Assembly: GCF_036699995.1 (NCBI RefSeq)
Contig: NZ_CP144906.1
Coordinates: 747,501 to 811,500, forward strand
From: Clostridium beijerinckii
GTDB taxonomy: Bacteria > Bacillota > Clostridia > Clostridiales > Clostridiaceae
DNA length: 64,000 nt
Direction of reading: 5' to 3'
The translations under genes were made by a program, and so were the position numbers. Each line of letters opens with the position of its first letter. Within the stretch, counting starts at the first letter, position 1. The notes below the pieces were generated by a model. It worked only from the letters and a program-made list of their open reading frames with translations, was not told where the DNA came from and searched no databases. This document shows positions 1 through 8,873 of this stretch, piece after piece.

Positions 1-1386
1 ATTGTTACAGAGAACGAGCAGGGAGAAAATGATGTTATATGCACATATAGAATTAGCGATAAAAATGAAATAAATAGATACCTCTCACTAAAAGTTGATT
101 CAGATGAAGATACATTCGCAATTTGCAGTAATGACCCTAGATTCTATCAGCTAGATGATAAAGTACTAAAAGATGGAATAAGATCTTGTATGTATATGAA
201 AATAATAAATAGAGAAAAACACATAAATAGTAGTGCAGGAATTAATGCAAGATTAATTTTTATTACTAATAACGCATTAAATTATATAAATAATGAATCA
301 AAGAAAACAATAGAGAAATTTAAACCTTTCTTAACCTTTTTATTAGAAAAGTATAATCTTACAATAAGCTCTACACTAGACAAGCTAACAGGTGTTTATA
401 ATAGAAAATATTTTGAAGAAGCGTTACTTTTTTTATTAGATTCTGCGAAGGCAAGGGGAAGTGAATTTGCTGTAATAATGTTTGATATCGACGATTTTAA
501 AGGAGTAAATGACAAGTATGGACATCAAACTGGAGATGAAGTCTTAGTTAAGGTTGCAAATGAAGTTAAAAAGTGCATGAGCAAAGGTGATATTATTGGA
601 AGATATGGAGGAGAGGAATTTATAATTCTCTTGCCTAATGTTAATTGTGAAGCGGCTATAAATTCAGGGGAGAGAATAAGAAAAAATATAGAGGAAGCAA
701 GGATTCTAGGAGATAAAAGAAAAGTTACCGTAAGCATAGGAATAGCAATGAGTTCTTATGAATCTCTTAACAATGAAGAAATTATAAGGAGAGCTGACCA
801 GGCTCTATATAAGGCTAAACGTGATGGTAAGAATAGATGCATCGTTTGGGAAAATGAGTGTGGAACAAGTGGAAATACAAATGACGAATTAACTGGAGTA
901 TTATCAGGAAATGCGGCTAAAGATTATAACTTTATGTTAATGCTCAAAGAGATAGCTGGTATTACCAAACGTAGATGTAGTAAGGAAGAAAAGCTTTATA
1001 ATCTTATTTTAAAGATTATGCAGACGATTGAGTGCGATGTAGCTACAATTTTTATTGTAAAAGAGAAAAAAGTAGTAAATACGTATAGTAAGAGAAGAAA
1101 TAAGGATAATTGGAATTTAGATGATAAGTTTAATTTTAAATTAGTAAATAAAGTCATTGAAGAAGAAAAAGGTTTATATTTAGTAGATTGGGAAAGCATG
1201 GACAGTCACAATAGTTATGGGCTTCCAGATTGGAAATCAGTCTGTATAGCTCCAATAATTTGTAACGGAGAATTATTGGCAGTCGTATACCTTTCAATTT
1301 CAGTAAATGAGAAAGAATTTATTTGCAATGACTATAATGTGCTGAATTTCTTAATAGAAATAGGAAGTTCCATTTTTCTTGGTTAA
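1..1386 (+). CDS. Diguanylate cyclase (GAF-GGDEF-GAF), 5' end outside the window
   Basis: The reading frame is open from base 1, so the gene starts upstream; 461 residues are visible. The first ~110 resemble a GAF-type sensor. A GGDEF domain follows: the DKLTGVYNR entry motif is near visible residue 127 and the active-site loop GGEEF near 203. The C-terminal ~160 residues look like a second GAF domain. The expected role is synthesis of cyclic-di-GMP from two GTP under control of the sensor domains. The inhibitory I-site (RxxD five residues before GGEEF) reads SKGD, so c-di-GMP feedback inhibition is probably absent. Family assignment is secure; the ligand is unknown. Confidence 0.9.
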   Translation: MVTENEQGENDVICTYRISDKNEINRYLSLKVDSDEDTFAICSNDPRFYQLDDKVLKDGIRSCMYMKIINREKHINSSAGINARLIFITNNALNYINNESKKTIEKFKPFLTFLLEKYNLTISSTLDKLTGVYNRKYFEEALLFLLDSAKARGSEFAVIMFDIDDFKGVNDKYGHQTGDEVLVKVANEVKKCMSKGDIIGRYGGEEFIILLPNVNCEAAINSGERIRKNIEEARILGDKRKVTVSIGIAMSSYESLNNEEIIRRADQALYKAKRDGKNRCIVWENECGTSGNTNDELTGVLSGNAAKDYNFMLMLKEIAGITKRRCSKEEKLYNLILKIMQTIECDVATIFIVKEKKVVNTYSKRRNKDNWNLDDKFNFKLVNKVIEEEKGLYLVDWESMDSHNSYGLPDWKSVCIAPIICNGELLAVVYLSISVNEKEFICNDYNVLNFLIEIGSSIFLG

Positions 1387-1483
1387 ATTAACAATACATT
1401 TTAGAATGTTTTCAATTCATAATCACATAAAAGCTTTTTTATCATATTATATAAAGAGAACCAATTTTTAAGAGGAGCTTTTT

Positions 1484-1990
1484 ATGAGTGATACTGTTCC
1501 TAGAAATTATGAAAAAGAAAATATTAATGATATAGTATCTGTAGAAAATAATACCAATTATACATTTGAAATATCCGATGATAATAAGGAGAAAAGAGAT
1601 AATAAAGAGTTCATATTAAATAAGAAAGCTGCAAGTCCCCAAAAAGTAGACGAAAAAGATTGCAATGGAGGGGAAATTATTGTTACATCAATTTTGGAAT
1701 GTGAAGAACACGAATATTTAAAAGGTGTAAAAATTAATTTATATAAAATAAATGGATTATCTCCTGTTCTTGTTAAATCGAAAGTTACCGATGAGGAAGG
1801 AAAAGTTATTTTTTCTGGAGTTGAGGAAGGCTGTTATAGGATAATTGAGATTATTGATAAAAGATACTTTGAAAAACCTAAGTATATAAATTGGAACGAA
1901 ATAATAATAGATAATACTAATAAGAAACAAAAAATAGTAGTAGTTAATAAATTTAAAAAACTTATGGCACAAAACAAATATAAGAATTAA
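1484..1990 (+). CDS. Cna-B / prealbumin-like fold protein, probably cytoplasmic
   Basis: 168 residues. The first ~60 are charged and low-complexity. From about residue 65 the sequence (GGEIIVTSILE, LKGVKINLYKINGL, VTDEEGKVIFSGVEEGCYRI) has the strand pattern of a Cna-B/SpaA-type beta-sandwich, a fold common in surface adhesins and pilins. There is no signal peptide or LPXTG motif, so surface display is not supported. AGGAG sits 9 bases before the ATG. A perfect terminator follows, so it is probably monocistronic. The exact role is unknown. Confidence 0.6.
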   Translation: MSDTVPRNYEKENINDIVSVENNTNYTFEISDDNKEKRDNKEFILNKKAASPQKVDEKDCNGGEIIVTSILECEEHEYLKGVKINLYKINGLSPVLVKSKVTDEEGKVIFSGVEEGCYRIIEIIDKRYFEKPKYINWNEIIIDNTNKKQKIVVVNKFKKLMAQNKYKN

Positions 1991-2000
1991 ATAAGGAATG

Positions 2001-2050
2001 AAGGTTATATTTAAGAAATAAATTAATTTATTCGTAAATATAACCTTTTG
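2001..2050 (+). terminator. Rho-independent terminator
   Basis: A perfect 13-bp stem (AAGGTTATATTTA at 2001-2013 with its complement at 2035-2047) is followed by TTTT. It closes the Cna-B-like gene. Confidence 0.85.
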
Positions 2051-2169
2051 CATATGTTTAATTAAGTAATAAAAATTATATGATACTCTAATTTGAAGAA
2101 AAGAAGTGGATTTTTGTATTCGAAAATTATATAATCATAATATTATATAATCTTTAAGTAGGTGTTAAA

Positions 2170-2610
2170 ATGGATAACTATATTTTAAAAATAAAAAAAA
2201 TTGATGACAAAGCTGTAATGCCTAATTACGCTCATGAAGGTGATGCTGGATTAGATCTATACGCAGTAAAAGAATTAACTTTAAAGCCAGGAGAAAGAGG
2301 ATTAGTACATACAGGAATACAAATTGAACTGCCTAAGAATACTGAAGCTCAAATAAGACCAAGAAGCGGTCTTGCATTAAAAAATGGTATAACTACGTTA
2401 AATTCGCCAGGTACTATAGATGAAGGATATAGGGGCGAAATAGGAGTGATTCTAATTAATCATGGAAGCGAAATTTTCAAAGTGGAAGCAGGAATGAAAA
2501 TAGCTCAAATGGTTATAAAACCTGTAGTTAAAGTTGACATAATAGAAATAGAAGAATTATCTGAAAGTGAAAGAAATCAGAATGGCTTTGGTTCATCGGG
2601 AACAAGGTAA
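2170..2610 (+). CDS. dut: dUTP diphosphatase (dUTPase)
   Basis: 146 residues, normal for the homotrimeric dUTPase family. All five motifs are visible: [39 protein letters not shown] and the C-terminal NQNGFGSSG. It hydrolyses dUTP to dUMP and pyrophosphate, keeping uracil out of DNA and feeding thymidylate synthesis. It starts at an ATG after AGGTG and stands alone, ended by a hairpin shared with the convergent methyltransferase gene. It sits in host sequence far from the prophage, so it is the chromosomal copy. Confidence 0.95.
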   Translation: MDNYILKIKKIDDKAVMPNYAHEGDAGLDLYAVKELTLKPGERGLVHTGIQIELPKNTEAQIRPRSGLALKNGITTLNSPGTIDEGYRGEIGVILINHGSEIFKVEAGMKIAQMVIKPVVKVDIIEIEELSESERNQNGFGSSGTR

Positions 2611-2613
2611 ATC

Positions 2614-2640
2614 GACAGGTATTGAGAGATACCTGTCTTT
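2614..2640 (+). terminator. Terminator between convergent genes
   Basis: GACAGGTAT and ATACCTGTC form a 9-bp stem with a 6-base loop followed by TTT, just after the dut stop. It lies between convergent genes and may act in both directions. Confidence 0.75.
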
Positions 2641-2649
2641 ACTTATCAA

Positions 2650-3210
2650 TTAAACTAATTTTAGAGATACATTAAACCTGCATGGATTATAATATCCATC
2701 AGTTATTTTCCAGTCTTTAAAGTCATTTTTATCATAAAGTAAGTGCTCTTTTCTGTGTGAAGTAATAGGAAGGTCTCCGATAAATATAGCCTCTTTAGCA
2801 ACTCTTTTTAATTCTGAAATTGCTTGTCTAGCATACTCTTGATTAGGAAAATAGTGAAATGCTCCAAAGCAAAATACTTTATCAAAAGTTTTGTCTTTAA
2901 AGATTAGATTATTTGCCTCTCCATGAAGAACTGAATTGTTAAGTAATTCTATGTGCCTTTTTACAAGAGAAGAAGAATAATCTACTCCTACATATTCACC
3001 ACATTTTATATATTGAGCTAGTCCACCTGCTCCGCAGGCAACCTCTAATATTCTATCTGTTTCCTTAATGTCTAGCTCTTTAACAATTTGTTTAGCTATT
3101 TCTTTTACATCAGCAGTAGTATCTTCGTATCCGTCTAATTCCTCTAAACATGTAGTATTTCCATTTCCTTTTCTTTCCCAAACTTCTTTCCAATAAGACA
3201 TATCTTCCAT
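2650..3210 (-). CDS. Class I SAM-dependent methyltransferase
   Basis: 186 residues. A Rossmann methyltransferase fold is seen from motif I (ILEVACGAGGLAQYI, about residues 54-68), the following acidic loop (YVGVDYSSSLV) and the FCFGAFHYFP segment. Strong ribosome site (reading AGGAGAGA) upstream of the ATG. The substrate cannot be inferred; the closest general type is the UbiE/COQ5-like small-molecule methyltransferases. The upstream region carries a palindrome that may control it. Confidence 0.75.
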   Translation of the reverse strand: MEDMSYWKEVWERKGNGNTTCLEELDGYEDTTADVKEIAKQIVKELDIKETDRILEVACGAGGLAQYIKCGEYVGVDYSSSLVKRHIELLNNSVLHGEANNLIFKDKTFDKVFCFGAFHYFPNQEYARQAISELKRVAKEAIFIGDLPITSHRKEHLLYDKNDFKDWKITDGYYNPCRFNVSLKLV

Positions 3211-3274
3211 AATTCTCTCCTCCTGAAATTTATTAAATTGAATAAAAATAAAAATGTTTTATTCATATAAGTGA

Positions 3275-3317
3275 GTTCAATTATTGAACGATATTATACT
3301 AACATTGTTCAATGTTC
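3275..3317 (-). promoter_or_regulatory. Operator-like dyads upstream of the methyltransferase gene
   Basis: GTTCAATTATTGAAC (3275-3289) is a perfect interrupted palindrome. GTTCAA recurs at 3307-3312, directly followed by TGTTCA. A minus-strand TATAAT-like box lies between them at 3293-3298. The arrangement looks like a repressor or activator site over the promoter of the leftward methyltransferase gene. The regulator is not in view. Confidence 0.45.
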
Positions 3318-3790
3318 AGTACAATAAGTTCATGCAGAATTTACCATGGTATTGCAAAATGAGAAGAGGTAATAGAAAAGTAGGTAGTAAGAATGCAGTG
3401 CTGAGACTGAAGTAAAAATACTCCTATGAATAAAAAATATATATACAATTCATTAAATTAGAATAGATATATAATTATAAATTAATTTGAATATATATTT
3501 AATCATATTTAAATTTTAAATGTAGAAAAATACCGATTTTCGCATTAGTATATAAAATTATACTTAAGAGTAAATTAATATTTATAATATAGTAAAGAAA
3601 AAATATACTATTAATAGTTACTTATTAAGGCATTTTTTTTATAATAATCATCTATTAATAATTGGAAAAATATTTTTACAAATTATGCTTATTAACGACT
3701 TGGATATAGATAAATATATGTTGAAAATTAGCAAATAAGGGACTATAATATATTTAACATATAGAAAAATATATAAAAAGAGAGATAAAT
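3318..3790. other. AT-rich intergenic region upstream of the agr-like locus
   Basis: No gene, RNA or strong hairpin is recognised. A TATAAT box near 3744 could be the -10 of the agrB promoter. The rest is AT-rich sequence without readable structure. Confidence 0.5.
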
Positions 3791-4348
3791 ATGGTAAAGA
3801 GTATTTCAAAAAAAATTATAAATAGTATATCAACAAATGATAACTATAGTAAAGACCAACTAGAACAAATGGAATATATTTTAGTTAGTATTTTATTTGA
3901 GACGATAAAGCTATTTTCTGTTATAGTTATATTTTCATTGCTTGGATATTTCGACAAAATTATTATAATTTTAACAGTCATGAGTATGACTAAGATTTTT
4001 ATAGGCGGATACCATGAAGATACTCAGGTTAAGTGTTTTATAGCCACAGTGCTATTAGCAATTGGAATATTGGTGTTAAATTCTCAGTGCACTCTCTCAT
4101 TTGTAGGTAACTGTATACTAATTATCTTAAGTATATTTTGCCTATGGCATCAAGTTCCAATAATAAATCCTAAAATGCCAATTACGCGCCAAGAATTAAT
4201 AAGTAAAAACAGAATAAGAGGTCTAAGTATTGCAATAATACTTGGTATAACATCTATATGTCTGTACAATTTTAGCAACTATTATTCGCTTATAACATGG
4301 ACAATCCTATTTAACACCATATTAATGTTTAATAAAAAAGATGCTTAA
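3791..4348 (+). CDS. agrB: AgrB-like autoinducer-processing membrane protease
   Basis: 185 residues, typical for AgrB, with several hydrophobic membrane segments. The catalytic pair of the family is present: His in GGYHEDTQVKCF and the Cys seven residues later. AgrB cleaves the C-terminal tail of AgrD and helps cyclise the signal peptide at the membrane. It is followed 55 bases later by a short AgrD-like gene and then by an AgrC-like kinase, the usual agr order. The ribosome site reads AGAGAGAT, somewhat weak. Confidence 0.9.
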   Translation: MVKSISKKIINSISTNDNYSKDQLEQMEYILVSILFETIKLFSVIVIFSLLGYFDKIIIILTVMSMTKIFIGGYHEDTQVKCFIATVLLAIGILVLNSQCTLSFVGNCILIILSIFCLWHQVPIINPKMPITRQELISKNRIRGLSIAIILGITSICLYNFSNYYSLITWTILFNTILMFNKKDA

Positions 4349-4403
4349 TGTTTTGAAATATTAACGATAAATTTTAAGCAAAATTGAAAGGGGAATGGAT
4401 TTT

Positions 4404-4532
4404 ATGAAAATTAAAAATTTATTAGGTAAGGTATTAATGATGTTATCACTTTCAATGATTATATTTGCTCCAGCATCAGCAGCTACAGCAGGAATTGAAG
4501 AAATGCCTGAATCTATGAAAAAATTGAGATAA
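4404..4532 (+). CDS. agrD: AgrD-like precursor peptide, lacking the usual cysteine
   Basis: 42 residues, behind GAAAGGGG. It has an amphipathic/hydrophobic N-terminal leader (MKIKNLLGKVLMMLSLSM), an APASAA stretch, and an acidic, proline-containing tail ending EEMPESMKKLR, like the recognition tail of AgrD (typically PEELKK-like). Length, leader, tail and position between agrB and an agrC-like gene all fit. No Cys is encoded anywhere, so the usual thiolactone cannot form. A Ser or Thr lactone, a linear signal, or a decayed gene are the alternatives. Confidence 0.7.
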   Translation: MKIKNLLGKVLMMLSLSMIIFAPASAATAGIEEMPESMKKLR

Positions 4533-4566
4533 GTCACTTTCACGTAAATTTAAGGAGGAATTTTTG

Positions 4567-5829
4567 GTGCGTTTATTGGCAGATATAATAGTCTCTATGA
4601 TTCAAGCTATAATTTTCGCGTATTCGACAGAATGCTGCTTGAAGAGTGAAAATAAATTAAACAAACTTAAAGTAGTTTTAATAACCATAGTTACTTTTAT
4701 TATAAACAGTAGCTTTACAAGTATATTTGGAAACATATCTATCTGTGTGTTTATAATACATATATCATGTTTAGTTGTAATGATTTTCTCATATAAAGAT
4801 AACAAACTAAAGTCAATGATTCCCTATACATTGACATATTCTTTTATGGGAGTGTATGGAATTATATCATATAATTTATTTTTTGGTTTTATAGAAGGTC
4901 TGATACCAGTAGAATATGCAGATATAGCTAATATTTTGATTATATATGTTCCTTATATTTTATTCTTATACTTATGTATAAAATACATGGGCAAGTTTAT
5001 AGAGATGTACAAGCTGGCGGTTAGTGAGAAGATTAATATGATCGTGATTATAACAATAAGCTTCTGTCTAGATTTCGTTTTGGCCTTTTATTTAATAATT
5101 TATAATGATGAATCTAAAATGTTAAAAAATATGATAATCACAATCTTATGCGTATTTTTAGCGTTTATCATAAAATATTTTGCAAATATAAAGAAGAAAT
5201 CAGATCAAATATTTAAATTAAATGAAGCTCTAGAAGAAAAAAATAGTGAACTTAGGAAAATTAAGCATGACTACGGAGCACAGATATCGTATTTATATGG
5301 ACTTTGTCTAATGGAAAGATTCGATGATTTAAAAAAATCTCTAAAAGATATTATAAATAAGAATGATTCTACGCCAACAGCTGTAGAGGTTAGCGAGAAT
5401 AGAAATTCTATATTATCCCTTGCATTAAAACCGGCTATTGATATGGGAATACATGTAATAATAGAAGAAAATTGTGATTTCTCTTTAGTGAGTATTACTG
5501 AAATGGAGTTTTATAGAATAGTATCTAATATAGTAAATAATGCAATAAAAGCAATGAACGGCAAAGGTATAATAATTGCAAAGGCTTATGAATATTTAGG
5601 AAATGTAATAGTGAGAATAGAGAATAATGGTCCTAGAATTCCAGAACAACATCTGAATGATATATTTAAAGTTGGGTTTACTACAAAGGAAAATAGTGAT
5701 CAAAGTCATGGATACGGGTTAAGTATTGTAAAGGATTTAGTAGAGAGTCATAATGGTAAGATATATGCGAAAAGTAGCGATGTAGTTACTGAATTTAAAA
5801 TAGTATTTCCTATAAAGAATTTTGTATAA
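4567..5829 (+). CDS. AgrC-like sensor histidine kinase (GHKL ATPase)
   Basis: About 420 residues. The N-terminal ~205 hold six or seven hydrophobic segments, a short coiled region follows, then the kinase core. The phospho-acceptor His is in KIKHDYGAQ (about residue 233), the N-box is NIVNNAIKAMN, and the G-boxes are ENNGPRIP and GYGLSIVKDLV. It is expected to sense the processed agr peptide at the membrane. GTG at 4567 is preferred because AGGAGG lies 8 bases upstream; TTG at 4564 is possible. No LytTR response regulator gene follows, which is unusual. Confidence 0.85.
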   Translation: MRLLADIIVSMIQAIIFAYSTECCLKSENKLNKLKVVLITIVTFIINSSFTSIFGNISICVFIIHISCLVVMIFSYKDNKLKSMIPYTLTYSFMGVYGIISYNLFFGFIEGLIPVEYADIANILIIYVPYILFLYLCIKYMGKFIEMYKLAVSEKINMIVIITISFCLDFVLAFYLIIYNDESKMLKNMIITILCVFLAFIIKYFANIKKKSDQIFKLNEALEEKNSELRKIKHDYGAQISYLYGLCLMERFDDLKKSLKDIINKNDSTPTAVEVSENRNSILSLALKPAIDMGIHVIIEENCDFSLVSITEMEFYRIVSNIVNNAIKAMNGKGIIIAKAYEYLGNVIVRIENNGPRIPEQHLNDIFKVGFTTKENSDQSHGYGLSIVKDLVESHNGKIYAKSSDVVTEFKIVFPIKNFV

Positions 5830-5916
5830 TATTTAGTATACATAGCGAATATTTCCCTAGAAATATATTTAGGATTGAATAGAAGTACATATTAAAATTA
5901 AATAAGATTACAATGA

Positions 5917-5959
5917 TGATAATAGATCTATATAAAATTAAGGTTTATTATCATTTTTT
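5917..5959 (+). terminator. Terminator after the agr-like locus
   Basis: TGATAATA (5917-5924) pairs with TATTATCA (5946-5953), followed by six Ts. It most likely ends the agrBD-kinase transcript. Confidence 0.6.
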
Positions 5960-5987
5960 ATTGAGTTTTGATAGTTAGAAATATTAA

Positions 5988-6116
5988 TATCAGGTTTTTT
6001 ATTATGAGAAACTTAATATAGATATCAGTGATAAATTTAGATGCACAGGGATATCATTAGAAAATGCTCGAGAATCATCAGTATTAAGTAGTAATATAGG
6101 TCTTATAGATAAGTAG
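5988..6116 (+). pseudogene. Possible gene remnant in the 390-base gap before nfnA
   Basis: An open stretch of about 42 codons, ending in TAG, reads with protein-like composition (for example KLNIDISDKFRCTGIS) but has no start codon with a ribosome site and is cut off by a stop upstream. It may be a decayed gene; no family is recognised. Apart from the terminator before it, the rest of 5830-6219 shows nothing readable except the nfnA ribosome site (AAAAGGGG). Confidence 0.25.
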
Positions 6117-6219
6117 AAATATATGAGAATTCATAAAAAGTATTTTAAAAATTCAGAATAATAGTGTAAACTATATATTAAGTGATAAAACTTAACATAA
6201 TTAAAAGGGGTGCGATGGC

Positions 6220-7110
6220 ATGTATAAAATAGTGAACAAAAAGGAGCTAACAAACAATATATTCTCAATGGATATAGAAGCTCCAAGAGTAGCAAAATCT
6301 GCAAAGCCTGGACAATTTATTATCATAAAAAATGATGAAAAAGGTGAAAGAATTCCGTTAACTATAGCAGATTATGATCAGGAAAAAGGAACAGTAACTA
6401 TAGTTTTTCAAACTGTAGGAAAGGGAACAAAACAGTTAGCTGCTTTTAATGAAGGGGATCATGTAGCTGACTTTGTTGGACCATTAGGTGTACCAAGTGA
6501 ATTTATACATGAGGATATAGAAGAATTAAAGAAAAAGAATTTCATCTTTGTGGCAGGTGGAGTTGGTGCAGCACCAGTTTACCCACAAGTAAAATGGATG
6601 CATGAACATGGAATAGCTGTAGATGTTATTTTAGGAAGCAGAAATAAAGATTTATTGATATATGAAGAAAAATTAAAGAATGCTGCTGGAAATCTTTATG
6701 TAACAACTGATGATGGTTCATATGAATTTAAGGGAACTGGATCAGATATGCTTAAAGAGCTAGTTAATAATCAAGGTAAGAAATATGATCATGCAATTAT
6801 TATTGGACCAATGATAATGATGAAATTTACTTCTATGCTAACTAAGGAATTAGGAATTCCAACAACAGTAAGCTTAAATCCAATAATGGTTGATGGTACA
6901 GGTATGTGTGGTGCTTGTAGAGTTACCGTTGGAGGAGAAGTTAAGTTTGCTTGTGTTGATGGACCAGAATTTGATGGACATTTAGTAAATTACGATGAAT
7001 CAATGAGAAGACAAGCTATGTATAAAACAGAAGAAGGAAAAGCACAGTTAGAAGTTGAAGAAGGAAATACTCATAGTCACGGTGGCTGTGGTTGCAGAGG
7101 TGATAAATAA
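6220..7110 (+). CDS. nfnA: NfnA: ferredoxin-NADP+ reductase subunit of the bifurcating transhydrogenase
   Basis: 296 residues. A FAD-binding domain (PGQFIIIKND, RIPLTIAD, about 1-95) precedes a NAD-binding domain (FVAGGVGAAPVYPQ) and a C-terminal [2Fe-2S] site with Cys at 230, 233 and 245 next to VDGTG. In characterised NfnA one ligand is Asp, and an Asp is present here. With NfnB it couples NADPH oxidation to NAD+ and ferredoxin reduction, reversibly. The stop overlaps the nfnB start by one base. The tail HSHGGCGCRG is His/Cys-rich. A sulfide dehydrogenase-type label is the older alternative. Confidence 0.92.
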   Translation: MYKIVNKKELTNNIFSMDIEAPRVAKSAKPGQFIIIKNDEKGERIPLTIADYDQEKGTVTIVFQTVGKGTKQLAAFNEGDHVADFVGPLGVPSEFIHEDIEELKKKNFIFVAGGVGAAPVYPQVKWMHEHGIAVDVILGSRNKDLLIYEEKLKNAAGNLYVTTDDGSYEFKGTGSDMLKELVNNQGKKYDHAIIIGPMIMMKFTSMLTKELGIPTTVSLNPIMVDGTGMCGACRVTVGGEVKFACVDGPEFDGHLVNYDESMRRQAMYKTEEGKAQLEVEEGNTHSHGGCGCRGDK

Positions 7111-8504
7111 TGGACATGAATGAGAGATTAGTTAGAATACCAGTAAGAGAACAAGATCCAAAGGTTAGAGCAGCAAACTTTGAAGAAGTTTGTATCGGAT
7201 ATAACGAAGAAGAAGCAACTAAAGAAGCTTCTAGATGCTTAAATTGTAAGAATCCTAAGTGTGTAGAAGGATGTCCAGTATCAATCAATATACCTGGATT
7301 CATTTCTTATGTTAAAGATGAAAAATTTGAAGAAGCTGCAAAAGAAATTTCAAAATACAGCTCACTTCCAGCAGTTTGTGGAAGAGTATGTCCACAAGAA
7401 AAGCAATGTGAAGGAAGATGTGTTTTAGGAATAAAAGGTGACTCAGTATCTATTGGTAAACTTGAAAGATTTACAGCAGACTGGGCAGCATCACATAATG
7501 TTGATTTAAGTGCAACAGAACCTAAAAATGGAATTAAAGTTGCAGTTATAGGAAGTGGACCTGCAGGACTTACTTGTGCTGGAGATTTGGCTAAAAAAGG
7601 ATATGAAGTAACTATATTTGAAGCACTTCATAAAGCAGGTGGAGTTTTGGAATATGGAATTCCAGAATTCAGACTTCCAAAAGAAAAAGTAGTTAAAAAT
7701 GAAGTTGAAAACATTAAGAAACTTGGTGTTAAAATAGAAACTAATGTTATAGTTGGCAGAACTATAACTATAGATCAACTATTTGAAGATGAAGGATTCA
7801 AAGCTGTATTTATAGGTTCAGGTGCAGGACTTCCAAGATTTATGGGAATACCAGGGGAAAATGCAAATGGAGTATGCTCAGCAAATGAATTTTTAACAAG
7901 AGTAAACTTAATGAAAGCAGCAGTAGAAGGATACGACACTCCAGTTAGATCTGGTAAAAAAGTTGCAGTAGTAGGTGGAGGAAATGTTGCTATGGACGCA
8001 GCAAGAACTGCCTTAAGACTTGGATCTGAAAGTCATATCGTTTATAGAAGAGGTGAATCAGAACTTCCAGCAAGAGTGGAAGAAGTACATCATGCTAAGG
8101 AAGAAGGAGTAATCTTTGATGTATTAACTAATCCAACAGAAATCTTAGTAGATGAAAATGGATGGGTTAAAGGAATGAAATGTGTAAGAATGGAACTTGG
8201 AGAACCAGATGCATCGGGAAGAAGAAGTCCGGTTGAAGTTCCTGGTTCAGAATTTGTTATGGATGTAGACACTGTAATAATGTCACTTGGAACATCACCA
8301 AATCCATTAATTTCATCAACAACTCAAGGATTAGAAATAAATAAGAGAAGATGTATTGTAGCTGAAGAAGAAACAGGTCTTACTACTAAAGAAGCAGTTT
8401 ATGCTGGTGGAGATGCAGTTACAGGAGCAGCAACAGTAATACTTGCTATGGGTGCAGGTAAAAAAGCAGCAAAAGCTATAGATGAGTATTTACAAGGAAA
8501 ATAA
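7110..8504 (+). CDS. nfnB: NfnB: glutamate-synthase-type NADPH-binding subunit
   Basis: 464 residues, the usual length of NfnB / GltA-type proteins. The N-terminal ferredoxin-like part has two cysteine clusters (CLNCKNPKCVEGCP near residue 43 and CGRVCPQEKQCEGRC near 89) for two [4Fe-4S] centres. A FAD site (AVIGSGPAGLTCAG) and a second nucleotide site (AVVGGGNVAMDAARTA) follow. It would hold the bifurcating FAD of the NfnAB complex in the cytoplasm. Databases often call it homotetrameric NADPH-dependent glutamate synthase, but no large glutamate-synthase subunit is nearby, and the coupling to nfnA settles the call. Confidence 0.92.
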   Translation: MDMNERLVRIPVREQDPKVRAANFEEVCIGYNEEEATKEASRCLNCKNPKCVEGCPVSINIPGFISYVKDEKFEEAAKEISKYSSLPAVCGRVCPQEKQCEGRCVLGIKGDSVSIGKLERFTADWAASHNVDLSATEPKNGIKVAVIGSGPAGLTCAGDLAKKGYEVTIFEALHKAGGVLEYGIPEFRLPKEKVVKNEVENIKKLGVKIETNVIVGRTITIDQLFEDEGFKAVFIGSGAGLPRFMGIPGENANGVCSANEFLTRVNLMKAAVEGYDTPVRSGKKVAVVGGGNVAMDAARTALRLGSESHIVYRRGESELPARVEEVHHAKEEGVIFDVLTNPTEILVDENGWVKGMKCVRMELGEPDASGRRSPVEVPGSEFVMDVDTVIMSLGTSPNPLISSTTQGLEINKRRCIVAEEETGLTTKEAVYAGGDAVTGAATVILAMGAGKKAAKAIDEYLQGK

Positions 8505-8569
8505 GATTTTAATTAGATTTCAGTAAATAATAAGATATATACTTAAGCTAATATTTTATATAAAATCAG

Positions 8570-8626
8570 AGGATATTTGTTACAAGGGCTAAAAATAAAA
8601 GCCATTAGAACAAATATCCTTTTTTA
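8570..8626 (+). terminator. Terminator after nfnAB
   Basis: AGGATATTTGTT (8570-8581) pairs perfectly with AACAAATATCCT (8609-8620), followed by six Ts; a smaller stem (GGGCT/AGCC) lies inside the loop. The remaining gap to 8873 holds a promoter and otherwise nothing recognised. Confidence 0.9.
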
Positions 8627-8702
8627 TACTCAAATGTAAATTAAATTGTTTTATATACAATGAATTAATATGATGGAAAATGAATGAAAATGAATTTTTC
8701 TT

Positions 8703-8731
8703 TTGACAAAATGAATGGTAGATAGTAAAAT
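8703..8731 (+). promoter_or_regulatory. SigA-type promoter for the YczE-like gene
   Basis: TTGACA (8703-8708), a 17-base spacer and TAAAAT (8726-8731) match the housekeeping consensus. It would give a leader of about 135 bases before the ATG at 8874. Confidence 0.65.
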
Positions 8732-8873
8732 GATTTTATGTTTGTACATGTGCATATTATTTAAGATTATATATAGAAAATTATATAATAAAAAGTGATA
8801 CATAATTATATCTATTTTATGTTTATTCAGTTTATATGTAGCAATAAATTATAATAAAAAAGGAAGAAATAAT

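Noticed and set aside
7506..7778. Antisense frame in nfnB
   Set aside because: Phe/Tyr/Asn-rich shadow of a conserved gene without start signals.
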